NCBI GenBank assembly: GCA_917880885.1
Contig: OU862927.1
Span: 41,443,571 to 41,507,570 of the forward strand
Source of the DNA: Limnephilus marmoratus
Lineage: Eukaryota > Arthropoda > Insecta > Trichoptera > Limnephilidae
DNA: 64,000 nucleotides
Direction of reading: 5' to 3'
Below the pieces are notes generated by a model. That model was not told the origin of the DNA. It was given only the letters and a program-made list of their open reading frames with translations, and did no database searches. Position numbers and translations under genes: made by a program. The stretch's first letter is position 1; the number at the start of each line of letters is the position of its first letter. This document shows positions 42,062 to 53,614 of the stretch, one piece after another.

Positions 42062-42706
42062 TAACCATCATGCCGTTTCTCCGCAGGGGTAGGCAGAGAG
42101 AACAGGCCGCCAAACAACTCGGTCTTGGCACACACTCTTTGCCTCACTCACATTCAAACATACTCTTCTATTATTCTGACTTTTATCATGGCCCGACTCA
42201 AGTATCTGATTCACTTGATCGTGCCATGTCTTCCTCGGTTGTTCTCGACTTCTTCTACCATTCACGCTTGCATAATATATTCTTCTTACACTACTTTCTT
42301 CGTTCATTCGCTCTAAATGACCAAACCATCTGATGGTCCCTTTCTTAATCTAATTCAGTATGCTTACATCAGTCTTACATTCTATGCGGATATCCACATT
42401 TTTCACACGATCATTCATGGTTTTACCACACATACGCCTCAGGGATCTCATTTCAACAGCATTTAGTTTACTTTCTTCCTTCCTCTGCCAGTTTCATTCC
42501 TTGCTGCCATTTATCCGGGTAGGTACCAGGACTCCATTATGGACTGCTAGCTTTGCTTCTTTTAACAGTTTTTTATTAGTGCCGACGGCATTCAGTCCTC
42601 CATTAATGGAGTTACCGGCATTTACCCGGCTTTCAATACCTCTATCAGCCTTCCCATCTTTCGTAAACTTACTACCCAGATACACAAACTCATCCACCTG
42701 CTTCAA
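42062..42706 (-). mobile_element. LINE E C-terminal fragment, longer copy
   Basis: The minus-strand frame starts with 'DEFVYLGSKFTKDGKADRGI' and 'LKEAKLAVHNGVLVPTRI' (42706-42494). It then continues after frameshifts with 'RKTWHDQVNQILESGHDKSQ' and 'CLNVSEAKSVCQDRVVWR' (42307-42068). It is the post-RT region and end of an RTE-like LINE. Confidence 0.75.
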
Positions 42707-42894
42707 GTAACTACGAGTACCTACCGAAAAACAGGATGCATCTTAACTTTTTTATAACTGTTCTGCAAAATTTAATTCTGGATTTATGGCTAAAATACCA
42801 AATTATTTCAATTTTTTTTAACCAAAAGGTATGATGGTTAAATATAATATAATCACTTTTATGTATGGTGATATTGTATATTCGCTGTTATTTC

Positions 42895-43435
42895 CGCCTA
42901 CAAAACCAATTAAAATCCAGACTGCTGTCCAGAAAAACGAGGATATTAGTGTACAAAACACCTATCAGACCAGTACTTATGTGCGCAGCTGAGACTTAGG
43001 TACTAACTAAAAGGAATGAGCGAGCACTGGACGTTTTTGGAAGGAAAATTTTGAAGGGCATCTTCGGACCGGTTCTAGAAAATGGATTTTGGCGTAGACG
43101 TTATAACAATGAGCTCTATGCTTTGTTTAAGGAGCTAAAAGTCGCCAAATTTATAAAACTGGAAATACTTCGGTGGCTGGGTCATGTGGAGAGATTGACC
43201 GAGCATCAAGCACCAAAGTCCCTGCTGAACGCAAGATCAATAGGGTGAAGGAGCCTGGGAAGACCAAGATTAAGATGGAGCGACAACGTCCTCAAAGACA
43301 TATCTATCTTGGAGCTTCTAAACTGGAGAGAGCTGGCACAAAACCGAGATGAGTGGAGGAAGACTCTTGAGGAGGCCAAGACCCACCAGGGGTTGTAGAG
43401 CCAATAATGATGATGATGATGATGATATTGTATAT
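42895..43435 (+). mobile_element. LINE G C-terminal fragment ending in (GAT)n
   Basis: Readable pieces: 'VYKTPIRPVLMCAAET', 'RKILKGIFGPVLENGFWRRR', 'LEILRWLGHVERLTEHQAP' (43051-43248), then in other frames 'NWRELAQNRDEW' and 'EEAKTHQGL'. The 3' end is an ATG/TGA trinucleotide repeat at 43408-43430, as many RTE-type LINEs have. Frameshifted, 5' truncated. Confidence 0.75.
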
Positions 43436-43708
43436 TACAAGATTACATTATAGTGAACTAAGTAAAACTAAAATCGCTAAGAACTAAAAACCAAACAAAA
43501 CTAGATACTTTCTAAAGCAGCCAAAAAACTATCTCGTGAAACTTGTGTTATATCACGCAAAACGCCACTACGATGCACATTCGCGGTAGTCGGTTTGTAT
43601 TCATTTGCAGAAATATTTTGTGACATGAATGAATTTAATTCTTGATATTACAAATGAAACGTACGTGAAATGTTTTTGTAAATAAATAAATACGTTTTTA
43701 ATTTATAA

Positions 43709-43925
43709 ACCTCTCTCGACCCATCACCTTGCAAAACAGTGGGAGAGGTGGATTCATACGTCCTGGTGAAATTGACTTCCAGATTCCTACACAGATTCAT
43801 ATCTTTTTCTTTCACATAATTTCCTCTTCTTCCTTTCCCTAAAAAACCTTCCACACAGCATCCCCAACGATTAGAAAGGCACTGAGAGATTTTTTCTCAG
43901 GTGTGGTGCTAATGCGAGAAAAAAT
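43709..43925 (+). mobile_element. SINE-like retroposon S, 5' truncated
   Basis: Blocks 'CTCGACCCATCACCTTGCA', 'GGATTCATACGTCC', 'CTTCCACACAGCATCCCC' and the end 'GTGTGGTGCTAATGCGAG' with A-rich tail. A few bases at 43960-44015 ('CTCCAAGACCCTGACAAACC') are a separate minus-strand head fragment. Confidence 0.6.
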
Positions 43926-44025
43926 ACAATTTGTTCGATTATTATTATTATAAGTCAGGTCAGGTGGGCAGACACGTGGCCTCCAAGACCCTGACAAACC
44001 TCATCCCGTGAACCCGCGTTGTTGT

Positions 44026-44499
44026 TCTTGTGTAAGCTGCATTAGAATAGTGTATTTAGTCGTATGGATATTGTGGGTATGTGTAAATTTATGAGTTGCA
44101 GGAGGAGTTTGAAAAAGTCGAATTTAAAATTTGGTTTAAAAAGTTTTTTTAAGTCGTTCATTTTACGCCTTTGTGAGTTGTTTCCAACTTTGTGAGTTTC
44201 GTTTTGCATCGCTCTGGTATAAGACAACCGTTTGGAATCAAATCGTCGTTTGAAATGGTAATTTTTGTATAAGGTTTTTTAGGTGCATTAAACTGCCAAA
44301 CTGAAACTTCCTGAAAAGCTTCGTACAGAATACCGATTTTCGATCAAAAAAACTACAACAACATCAATGACGCCATTTTGCCATTTTTTGGTATTAGCGC
44401 TCTAGCACACCCAAAAGGCACGGCTGCCACTGCTCCTCAGGTTCTATGTGGACGATAAGATCCTTTAAAAAATCCCAGGACGGCAGATAGAATTGTATA
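44026..44499. other. Sequence without recognisable genes
   Basis: No features recognised apart from short chance frames. Confidence 0.35.
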
Positions 44500-44775
44500 A
44501 ATCTGATATCTGATAACCTCGATAAAAGCTATACACCTAAAGCCTTCGATACAATTCCACATTCTTCTAAAAAAACTGCAAAAGATTGGAATAGAAGGGA
44601 CTGACCGGAAATAGGTAGACCTGATTAAAAACTACCTCACAAACTGATCAAAAATAACTGTCATTCACTCTAATCAAGAACATAAAAGTGAATTTTTACC
44701 AATCACCTACGTTGTGCCCCAAGGAAGTGTTCTAGGTACGATCTTATTTCTCCTTATTGAATTTGAATATTGACG
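44500..44775 (+). mobile_element. LINE J reverse transcriptase fragment
   Basis: With frameshifts the translation reads 'KAFDTIPHS' (palm A motif), 'LQKIGIEGT', 'KITVIHSNQEHK' and 'VPQGSVLGTILF' (the PQG motif). It stops before the YADD box. A small, strongly decayed relic. Confidence 0.6.
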
Positions 44776-46640
44776 GTAATCTAAGATGACACTTTATCAT
44801 GGTTTATTGAACATTTTTATTTCGGTGAAATTGAGTCACTTTATTATTTTACACCCAGTTGAAATTTCTGCAAACCATAAATAATTTAATCTTCCATGAA
44901 ATGGAAACCTCACGGTTAATTTATTTTTCAATCATTATGAAACTAGAAAACTGGTCCATAAAATGCGATGGTACATATGTATACACATTGTCACGATGAT
45001 AATTATTGCACTAGTAATAATTATTATCCTGACTTGATAAACCTCCGCCTGGCTGCACATTTAATAGTTGATTCGCATTTGTTTTCGTTTCTTAAATTGG
45101 CAACTCTATCAACACGATTTTCGGCAAGGTACCTCTTGAATTACCACCGTCACGGGAAACGACGGGAATTCGATTTGTCGCCTAACATTATAGTTTGTGA
45201 TTTAATATGGTTTAATTCCTAGTTTGAATTATGGGAATTGTCACCGAGTGCCGGATCTTTAAGTTTGTGATCTTTAAACACGAGCCTTTGTAGTTATTCG
45301 GGCATTATCGATGGCGAGTACGCTATCTTGACCTTGACATGGCGTGTCCTTGTGCTCTTTGACAAAATCCATATGATCGTGCCTTGTTTTGCATCAGTCT
45401 TTCGCGATCAGGCATTTAAATGGCCTTGGCCGGCCCGTATTTTAAGAGCGACGGAATCCCGGCGGTTTTTCCCTTGGTGAGGGATCATACTGAGTGTCAG
45501 CAAAATCCTGACCAGGTCGCCACGGCGAAAACCTGTCGATTCCTCATACGCACGGCCTGAAACCTGGAGGCGGTTCTGGTTGAGAATCCTGCAGCTAGAG
45601 GGTGGCGGCTGCCCTGGAGTATTCTCAGAATATTACCAGCATCCGGCGTTTTATGTGCTCATCATCAAAGTGTTTACGGGTTGATAGCTACAATTTAGAA
45701 TATCGCATGGTCCACCGGTATTTATTATTTGTTCTTTAGTAATTTCTCCAATATTAACTATACTTTGGTTCACAAAACCGTGTCATTATAACAATGTTCC
45801 TACAATGTTCCTTTTAGTTAAATATACTAGTACCTGTTATTTTGAAATCTAATCTTTTATTTCATATTCAATGCTCACAAAAAAGGGACCTGTTGCTTTT
45901 CCACTATCCTGTTGAGAGTCCCAGCTCTGCCTTTAAAAAATAATAAAAATAAATAAACTATGCTACAACATATATTTGCAGGCACCCAAAAGATAAACTA
46001 ACTTACTAACTTAGATCATTTTATTTATTAATTTGTTTGTTTTTTAATAAAACTGTTATTTACCAAAACAATACAGAAATATCTTTTTTGATAAGATTCC
46101 TAAGACAACTCCAGTTAGCACGATGTGAAGACAAGGGAACTACTTGCCATCTTGCTGGGTAGCGTTATAAAGAGGGTCAAGTTAGGGGCTGCAGGAAAGA
46201 ATTTATTGATTAGGACTTTGAAGAGGATGAATAGAATGAAGTGTGAAAGAAGAAAAACAGATTATGAACAGTTCTCAGAGGATCAGTGCTCCTAGCAATT
46301 TCAAATACATACCCACAGCTTTCCTACATTGCGTCTGTCTATTATAGATAGCAATCGGTCTGTCAACAAGGCATTTTCAGACGGATTGCCCTACGTATAT
46401 TCTGTATATCCGTATAAAATTTCCACACGTTCAAATTAGTAGTATTGCTTGAATTAACCAACTAGAAAGTGATGTTTAGTAACCAAATTCTTTTCTGTAT
46501 TTTTGTTGATAAAGTTAGATTTGATTCGACTTAAAAAAATCTTCTTTTATAACGGGTAGGCACTCGACAATATAATTTCCAAAATACAGTATGAATAATA
46601 ATAAAGCCTACACTTTGACATTCCGAGTGCTCGCTGAGGG
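44776..46640. other. No recognisable genes; GC-richer patch at about 45310-45670
   Basis: The patch at 45310-45670 has ~53% GC against ~33% around it, with runs such as 'GGCCTTGGCCGGCCCG' and 'GGTCGCCACGGCGAAAACC'. It has no long frame or RNA fold that I recognise, and might be a retroelement 5' region. The rest is AT-rich. Confidence 0.35.
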
Positions 46641-46704
46641 TATATATTTTCTTGGAACATCCAGCAGCCAGTCACAAAGGCAACCTTCAGCAACATGATT
46701 TATA
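46641..46704 (+). promoter_or_regulatory. Core promoter with TATA box, initiator and a short exon ending in a splice donor
   Basis: TATATATTTT at 46641-46650 is followed about 29 bp later by an arthropod-like initiator, CCAGTCA (46668-46674). An ATG lies at 46695 and the sequence A|GTAAGAG (donor at 46705) follows after ten coding bases. This is the layout of a short first exon. It could be the first exon of the serpin: splicing to an AG at 48885-48886 would keep frame with the serpin start. That acceptor has a weak pyrimidine tract, so a non-coding or separate transcript is equally possible. Confidence 0.5.
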
Positions 46705-46870
46705 GTAAGAGAATTCTATTTTATTTTCTTTAACTACATTAAAGTTTATTCACGTCTATTCTTACACCATACCAACAGTCATTCATACACCTATTTTTGT
46801 GTAATTTATTACATGTTAGATTTTATTCCAACAGGACTGGATTCAAATACAATCTGCCGTATAGTGTGAT

Positions 46871-48618
46871 ATTATTTATTTATTTATTTGAGACACAAAC
46901 AGGATATTTATATAATATTTTTGTGGGTAGTATATAATAAATTAAAATACAAATATAAGTATCCCTAGATTAATGTGTCTGCATTATTCACATATCCATT
47001 TTCACAGAAGCAAACTCTTGAAAAACAACGCAAGTATTATTTATACATAAGTTGAAAACTTAAATACAAAATTGAAATACATAATAACAACAAGTATACA
47101 ATATTTATAAAGTATTTACTGAAAAGTATCTAATGTAACTTTTTTTTTTTTTAAGTGCACAAATTGTGGAGATATTTTTTGAAATATGTTATATTATTTG
47201 CAAAAATATCTATGGAACTGTGTATTTTGACAAGATCGTTGTATGACCGAGACATTCTAGATATAGGATTAAAATATCCAGTATTATTTGTAAAAATTTC
47301 AGTCCAAAATATGTTAAGGGTTCTTGTAGATTTGGGCCTGGCGTATAACTTAATTTGGTTGACTAAGTTACTGTCTACACGATTATTCACAATTTTATAG
47401 AGCATTAAGAGGTCATTTATGTTTCGTCTTTTAACTAGACTCTCTAATTTGAAATATGTAAGTCTTTGTTCATACCCGTCTAGAAGATGGTGGACACCTG
47501 ATCGGTAAGACAAAATCCGTGTAAATTTTCTTTGGACTGATTCGAGTCTAGATACCTGTGTAATATAATGTGGATTCCAGACTGTACTCAAGATCCGAAG
47601 TGTTCTTGAGTCAAGAACACTTCGGATTAAGGAATTGAATAGAATTATTAGGCTATTAGAATTCTTAAACAGTTTGGTTGATCTTACAATAAAACCTAGT
47701 AATTTATTTGATTTACTCACAATATATTCAATGTGCTGATTAAATGTCAGTTGGTTGTCAAATATAATTCCTAAATCTTTTATTAATTCAACTGTTTCGA
47801 GATTGTGACCACATATGCTATATGAATATAGAATTTTGTTGGTGTTCTTGGTGAAGTTTATAACTTTGCACTTAGCAATATTCAGTTCCATTTCATTGTC
47901 AACACACCAGGTAGATATTGTGTTAAGGTCTTGTTGTAAGAGTTCACAATCTTTCATAGATTTAATTTCTTTATATAATTTGAGGTCATCAGCATATAGA
48001 GAAAAATTACAGCGGAGTTTATGTGTAAGGTCGTTAATAAAGATTAAGAAAAGTAAGGGTCCAAGGTGAGATCCTTGTGGTACGCCCGACGTAACTAATA
48101 TTGGGGAAGAGTTAAATCCGTTAATAGTAACTAATTGACTTCTATGTGATAAATATGATTCTAACCAACGAAGCAGGTTTCCGTGAATGCCGATTTTATC
48201 GAGTTTATTAATTAAGATAGAGTGACTAACTTTGTCAATGGCCTTACTGAAGTCGGTGTACACGGCATCTACTTGTGTTTTATTATTTATCGATTTACAC
48301 AGAAAGTCCATATATTCGAGTAAATTAGTATTTGTGGATCTTTTAGCTACAAATCCATGTTGGAAAGGACTAAGTATATGTGTTACATGGTTAAAAATGG
48401 TTTTATATACAATGGACTCGAATATTTTGCCAAAACAAGATAAAAGGCTGACAGGACGGTAGTTAGTTACATCATTTTTACTGCCAGATTTGTGGATTGG
48501 AATTACGTGGGCAACCTTCCACAGATCCGGAAATACCCCATCGTTCAGACTTTTTATGAATATTTTGTGTAATGGTGTTGCAAGCTGATCTGCACAATTT
48601 CGAATAAATAGTGGAGGA
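46871..48618 (-). mobile_element. LINE A2, 5'-truncated copy upstream of the serpin gene
   Basis: Same family and same 3' tail (ATTATTTATTTATTTATTTG) as A1. It extends from the 3' end into the reverse transcriptase and is cut at about 48618, 295 bp before the serpin ATG. It is more intact than A1: the 7 nt missing there are present here. No target duplication was found. Confidence 0.88.
47151..48613 (-). pseudogene. LINE A2 ORF2 C-terminal part
   Basis: The frame is continuous through the palm and thumb: 'YTDFSKAIDKVSH' (Phe-to-Ile change next to the first Asp compared with A1), 'SGVPQGSHLGP', 'LYADDLKLYKE'. Compared with A1 it has a 5-codon in-frame insertion around 47593-47627, caused by a short inverted duplication. 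The endonuclease and ORF1 are absent, so the copy is dead. Confidence 0.85.
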
Positions 48619-48619
48619 T

Positions 48620-48735
48620 CAAGATAATCGGAGTTCGGACATGTTATATAGTAACGTCACGAGCTAGAAAATAAATACAAGATAATCGGAGTTCGGACAT
48701 GTTATATAGTGACGTCACGAGCTAGAAAGACGGAT
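48620..48735. repeat. Tandem duplication of 58 bp carrying a CRE-like site
   Basis: The unit starting CAAGATAATCGGAGTTCGGA at 48620 is repeated at 48678. The second unit holds the palindrome TGACGTCA (48710-48717); the first has TAACGTCA (48652-48659). It lies between the cut end of LINE A2 and the serpin ATG. Confidence 0.85.
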
Positions 48736-48912
48736 TTATATATTTTATTACAAAAATAATTATAAATTTATAATTTTTAAGAACAATTTCGTAATCTTTG
48801 TAGAAACACCCCTCTTAGATAGAAAACCCGTATGATATTTTCGAAGTTATGATAAAATGCGTGCAAGTAATTAATAGTTTCATAAGGCTTATGCCGTTTT
48901 GAGCTGTGTCGA

Positions 48913-49059
48913 ATGATCCTTAGTGTTATAAAATATGTTTTTGTTCTAGTATTCTGCCTTGTCTTCTTTGTGAGCGTTGCGAGCAGCAACCCTGACAGAA
49001 TTGGTATACAAACACATCTGACCCAAAGCATCAATGACTTTTCTACGGATTTATTTAAG
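48913..49059 (+). CDS. Serpin, exon 1 (signal peptide and start of helix A)
   Basis: ATG 48913 starts a hydrophobic leader ('YVFVLVFCLVFFVSVASS') typical of a signal peptide, followed by the serpin N-terminus 'HLTQSINDFSTDLFK'. The exon ends in AAG|GTAATG at 49059, phase 0. Serpins trap serine (or cysteine) proteases by a suicide mechanism; a signal peptide points to haemolymph or gut secretion, where insect serpins regulate melanisation, Toll signalling and digestion. Together with the exons at 52680, 53615, 59696 and 63250 it gives about 247 residues of an expected ~400. Confidence 0.85.
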
Positions 49060-49084
49060 GTAATGTCATATCACGAATACACAA

Positions 49085-49385
49085 TACATCTCAAGATGAT
49101 AACTATTCTAGTACACCAATTATGAAATATCTCATGGCGGTAAACGATTCTGGAACACCAATTAATATGAAATATCTCGCATGGTAGTGAACCGTTCTGG
49201 AATACCTAATACGAAATATCTCATGGTGGTGAACTATTCTGGATTACCAATTTTGTATCTTCTGGTAGTGAACTATTCTGGAATATCGATTAAAATTCCA
49301 TTATGTGAACTGTTCTGGAATGCGAATTATGAAATATCTCATGATAATACACTGTTCCAGAGCACCGATTATTTTATAGGTTTTA
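49085..49385. repeat. Degenerate minisatellite in serpin intron 1
   Basis: About seven diverged units of ~42 bp built on 'GTGAACTATTCTGGAATACC' followed by 'AATTATGAAATATCTCATGG'. It begins 25 bp after the exon 1 donor. Short frames there come from the repeat. Confidence 0.75.
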
Positions 49386-49844
49386 TACGGTTTTACAGTT
49401 CATAGGTTTTATATATTTTTAGATTTTTTTTTTGGCTTTTACATCATTAGTGAGAGTTTAATATTTTGATAAATGAACAAAAAAATATAATTCGTTCGCA
49501 GCTCCTAGATATGTTTAAGCCAATTTCAAATGCTTAATCATTGTAGAAAATAAATTTTACTTGGAAATTAATAAGGATGTAGACTGTTGATAATTAAAGC
49601 AAATAAATTTTGTTTATCATAAATACCTATCTAGAAACAATGTAAATGCATCTTCTGTAAGTGATATGACCACAGTTTGATAATGCCTTCAGAAGGCGAA
49701 ACAGCTGTCACGTGTAATAATAATTACATAAGTTGTTTGTTAGTAAACTGTTTTTATAAATTGAATAATAATATTATTGAATATGTAAAATAAATAAAAA
49801 TTAAAAAGAAGTTCTACAAATTAAACTTAATAGCATTAAATAAG

Positions 49845-50392
49845 AGAGGACGGACCGCCAAACAATTCGGTCTTGGCACACACTCTTTGCCTCACTCACA
49901 TTCATACATCGTCTCATACATACTCTTCTATTATTCTGACTTTTGACATGGCCCGTCTCATGTATCTGATTCACTTGATCGTGCCATGTCTTCCTCGGGC
50001 GTCCCCGACTTCTTCTACCATTCACATTTGCATCATATATTCTTTTTACACTACTTTCTTCGCTCATTCGCTCTACGTGCCCAAACCATCTGAGGGTCCC
50101 TTTCTTAATTTTGCTCATTATACTTGCATCAGCCTTACATTCTTTGCAGATATCCACATTTCTAACACGATCATACATGGTTTTACCACACATACGTCTC
50201 AGGGATCTCATTTCAACAGCATTTAGTTTACTTTCATCCTTCCTCTGCCAGTTCCATGCCTCACTGCCATAAATGAGGGTAGGTACCAGGACTCCATTGT
50301 GGACTGCTAGCTTCGCTTTTTTTGTCAGTTTTTTATTAGCGCCAACGGCATTCAGTCCTCCATTAATGGAGTTACCGGCATTTACCCGATTA
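49845..50392 (-). mobile_element. LINE E C-terminal fragment in serpin intron 1
   Basis: Minus-strand frame 50211-49801 reads 'MRSLRRMCGKTMYDRVRNVD', 'GTLRWFGHVERMSEESSVKR', 'GRPRKTWHDQVNQIHETGH'. Its upstream part (to 50392) matches 'LAVHNGVLVPT'. It is the longest open copy of this tail in the window. Confidence 0.8.
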
Positions 50393-50494
50393 ATATGAAT
50401 GCAATAATGAAGGTTTGATTAACTTCTATACCTACATCAGAAATCGATTTAGACCCTAGTATTAGACCATAGATAAATTGGCAGGTCTTCTTAA

Positions 50495-50765
50495 TAAAAC
50501 ATCACAAAATTGCTAAATACGGGGAAATTGTCTCATATGCAGATGACACAGTGCTTCTCCCAAAAGCAAACACATGGTTAGAACATGGTTAGAATTGAAA
50601 ACATGGTTAGATAATAACCTACTAACGTTAAACTCTAAAAAAACACATTACGTACAATTTTTCGTAAAATAACCAAACATTAAGAAAAAATGAACATTAA
50701 GATTCACTCTGCCCCAAACACTCAACAACATCACTGTAACTTACTACCTACCAATATTGAAATCA
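50495..50765 (+). mobile_element. LINE C fragment in serpin intron 1
   Basis: 'YGEIVSYADDTVLLPKANTW' and 'DNNLLTLNSKKTHYVQF' match the catalytic region of LINE C1 at 18060-18220. It carries a short internal duplication (AGAACATGGTT, 50579-50600) and frameshifts. Confidence 0.7.
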
Positions 50766-50967
50766 AATCATGTTATTTAATTGAGTATTGGCTGCTTGCC
50801 TCCAAATGGATGCAGCGCATGTTAAATCTCGGCCTTATGGTGGTTTTGTGAATAAGAAGTTTATTTTCTGCTAATAATAGATTATTTCTACACAGAATAG
50901 AATAGATTGAGAAAAATTTTACATTACGATTGAATGGTTTGGAAATATCTACACGAAAATTGCTATA

Positions 50968-51540
50968 CATCCAAAATTTTAGGTATATTAGGATTAGGAT
51001 GCAGGCTTTTGGTACGTTCTGAGGAAAAAATCTCGTCTTGTTTTACCTTAAAGGTGCGATCTATAACAATTGGCGATTAACGAATTGGCTAAACGATTTT
51101 AGAAAGCCGGACGAACATCCATAAAGCAGGCCATTATGCCAAACTTTGTCAAAAGTTTTACTTTTGTAATTACAAGCATAACGGAGTGTTTGTACATATT
51201 AAATCCATCACTAGAATATGCTATAGGTACATCCAAAATTTTAGGTGATAATTGTCCGCCTTGTAGGATGCAGGCTTTTGTACGTTCTGAGGAGAAAATC
51301 TCGTCTTGTTTTACCTCAAAGGTGCGATCTTATAATATAGCGATAAACGGTTTTAGAAAACCCAGGACAAACATTCCATAAAGCAGGCCATTATGCCAAA
51401 CTTTGTCAAAAGTTTTACTTTCGTAAATAGAAAGGATAGCCGAGTGTTTGTACATATTAAATCCATTCATAATATGTTCAACCACAAGCAGGAGTTGGTG
51501 TGAGGCCAGCTTCAATCCTTTTACTTTTTATTGTATAATT
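50968..51540 (-). mobile_element. LINE L reverse transcriptase fragment in 262-bp tandem duplication
   Basis: The minus strand reads 'MYKHSAILSIYESKTFDKVW', 'RTFEVKQDEI' and 'GGQLSPKILDVPIAYS', around the palm A and PQG-type motifs of a Jockey-like RT. The block CATCCAAAATTTTAGGT at 50968 recurs at 51230, so a 262-bp segment is present twice. Each copy has its own small deletions. Confidence 0.65.
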
Positions 51541-52679
51541 TTATGCATAATATGTGTTGCTATAATTTCCTATAATTTTGCTTCTTTCTTGAATAATACC
51601 CATCAGTGGCGGTCCTCCCCTCAGGATAATTGGTCAAAAAACTCCCAAAATTATAAGATGACAGTAAAACATAATATCATTATGAAATATTAAGCAAATC
51701 AAACCAATTGGTATTATTCTAATGCATTTGAAATGCACCGCGAGAGTATGCCAGCAGTGACATCTAACGTCTTAAATAGAAGCTTTCTTTCCCACGCACT
51801 ATGATTTCTGGGTCAATTTATGAAATGACCCGATATCATATCTTTCTGTCTTTTTACCCACCACACAATAAACGCGATGGCACTATGTCACTTAGCAAAA
51901 AGTTTTCAGATTCTGAAAACAGTTTGGATCAGTGCCGTGAGGGAGAGAGAGCATGAAGAATATTATGCGTCTGAAGGAGGTGGTTTGATAATGGTAGCTC
52001 GATTTTGCATATTTTACGCTTTTCGCATTAAATAATTTACTATATTAAATGTAATTTGCGTATGTGGATGAATTTGACTCTCAAACTCGTGAGGTTCCTA
52101 CAAATGAATTTTATCAAATTTAATTTGATATTGTATCATTGGTAATTAAATACCATTTTTTTTAAATTGACCTACCACTTCTGGACCCCTAGAGCCGCAT
52201 CGAATACCATTATTTTTTACAGTTGTTTGGCGGTTTTTTCTCTTCGAAGAAGAAGTGGTAGAATGGTTTTTTGAATAAAGCACCTTTGAGAAATTAAATC
52301 TTTCGTTTTTTATTGTTATGGTTTGAATTTACAAATTACCGACAAGCAATTTTTTCCCCACTCAATGGACAAAGGTTCAATAAATACTTTATGTTTTTCA
52401 GTGAAAGTTTAGTTAAGAAGTGGTTATTTTTAGCCGGCGCGGCGTGGGCTTTTTATAATTAAATTCCTTTGTCCGTTGAGAAGGGAGGAGGAATACAAAA
52501 AAATATCACACAATAGCGACATCTGCAATTACTAGCTCCATCTTTGGCCTAAATGAGGTTACCTTGTTGATAATGATTTTCACTATTATTTGTAATTCAT
52601 AATTGGTTTGAACCTTAATTATAAACCAAAACATTTACCTTGGTATATTTTTTCTAATGATGGTTCTTTTATATCACAG
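51541..52679 (+). other. Serpin intron 1, distal part
   Basis: No element is recognised with confidence. The acceptor for exon 2 (ATATCACAG) is at 52671-52679. Confidence 0.4.
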
Positions 52680-52829
52680 GTGATCTCCGAGGACGAAAAG
52701 CATGCCGGCAAAAACCTAGTAATTTCCGCAATGTCGGCGGATATCGTGCTGGCCATGCTGTCTCTCGGCGCCGAGGGACAGACGCTAAAGGAGATCAATG
52801 ACGCTCTGCGTCTGCCTGACTCTGAGTTT
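52680..52829 (+). CDS. Serpin, exon 2
   Basis: 50 codons between a good acceptor (ATATCACAG) and donor (GTGAGT), phase 0 at both ends. The peptide 'GKNLVISAMSADIVLAMLSL' followed by 'GAEGQTLKEINDALRLP' is the helix B / strand s6B and helix C region shared by all inhibitory serpins ('NxxxSPxSxxxxLxMxxxGAxGxT'). GC content is clearly above the introns. Confidence 0.92.
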
Positions 52830-53614
52830 GTGAGTAATCCCGATAGTCTTTTCCAAAAAACATCGCCATAAATGGGTTTAACAAACCAGTTATGTTGAGA
52901 AAATATGAAGATTTATTTTAAAATTGAGTCATTTCCCATAAAACAAAAAGTTACCTCAACAACTTGTTCTGGCTGCTTCAAAACTAATTTATTACTTTTC
53001 CTGCTAGGACCGGTGTAGTCTCAAACTTTGAGAGATTACTCTTGCAGTCCTGGACTTAATCATCTCTGTCTTCTCAGTGTGATTTATCCTACGATCAACA
53101 AATATTTGAGAAAATGAACGCCCCTAAGCTTTATGCACCTGAAAGTAAAAATCACTTAACATCGAAGGGGTCACTAGAGTTCCCTATACCTATTTTTCAG
53201 ACGTTGCCCATCTTTCTGTGTAAAAAATCTAGCTTACCTCATGGACGTATTGTTGTAGATATTTTTTCTCGTGCATTTGCTCATTGCATACATCTCCTGT
53301 TTGAGGGATGTGTAGGTATTACCCCCTGGTAAAAATTTCAAAAGCTTGTATTTCCCAGATCTTGCTTCTTACGACAGTGGCCCAGTCAATTAAACTAATT
53401 GTTCAAGTCATCTAGTCACTAATTGTTCACACATGACTGAGATTGATCATTTTCCTGGTTTCATCACCTATTGAGATATTCTCTCGACTACAAATATTTA
53501 CTTATGTGCCCTCCTCAGACTCAGACTTTAAACTTACCTACTTACTTACATTGATTTTTGTCAGTACTTAGCTTGTTTTGTCATCTAAACTAAATGATTA
53601 CTCGCCCTCTCCAG
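52830..53614 (+). other. Serpin intron 2
   Basis: 785 bp, AT-rich, with no transposon recognised. The acceptor is CTCTCCAG at 53607-53614. Confidence 0.7.
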
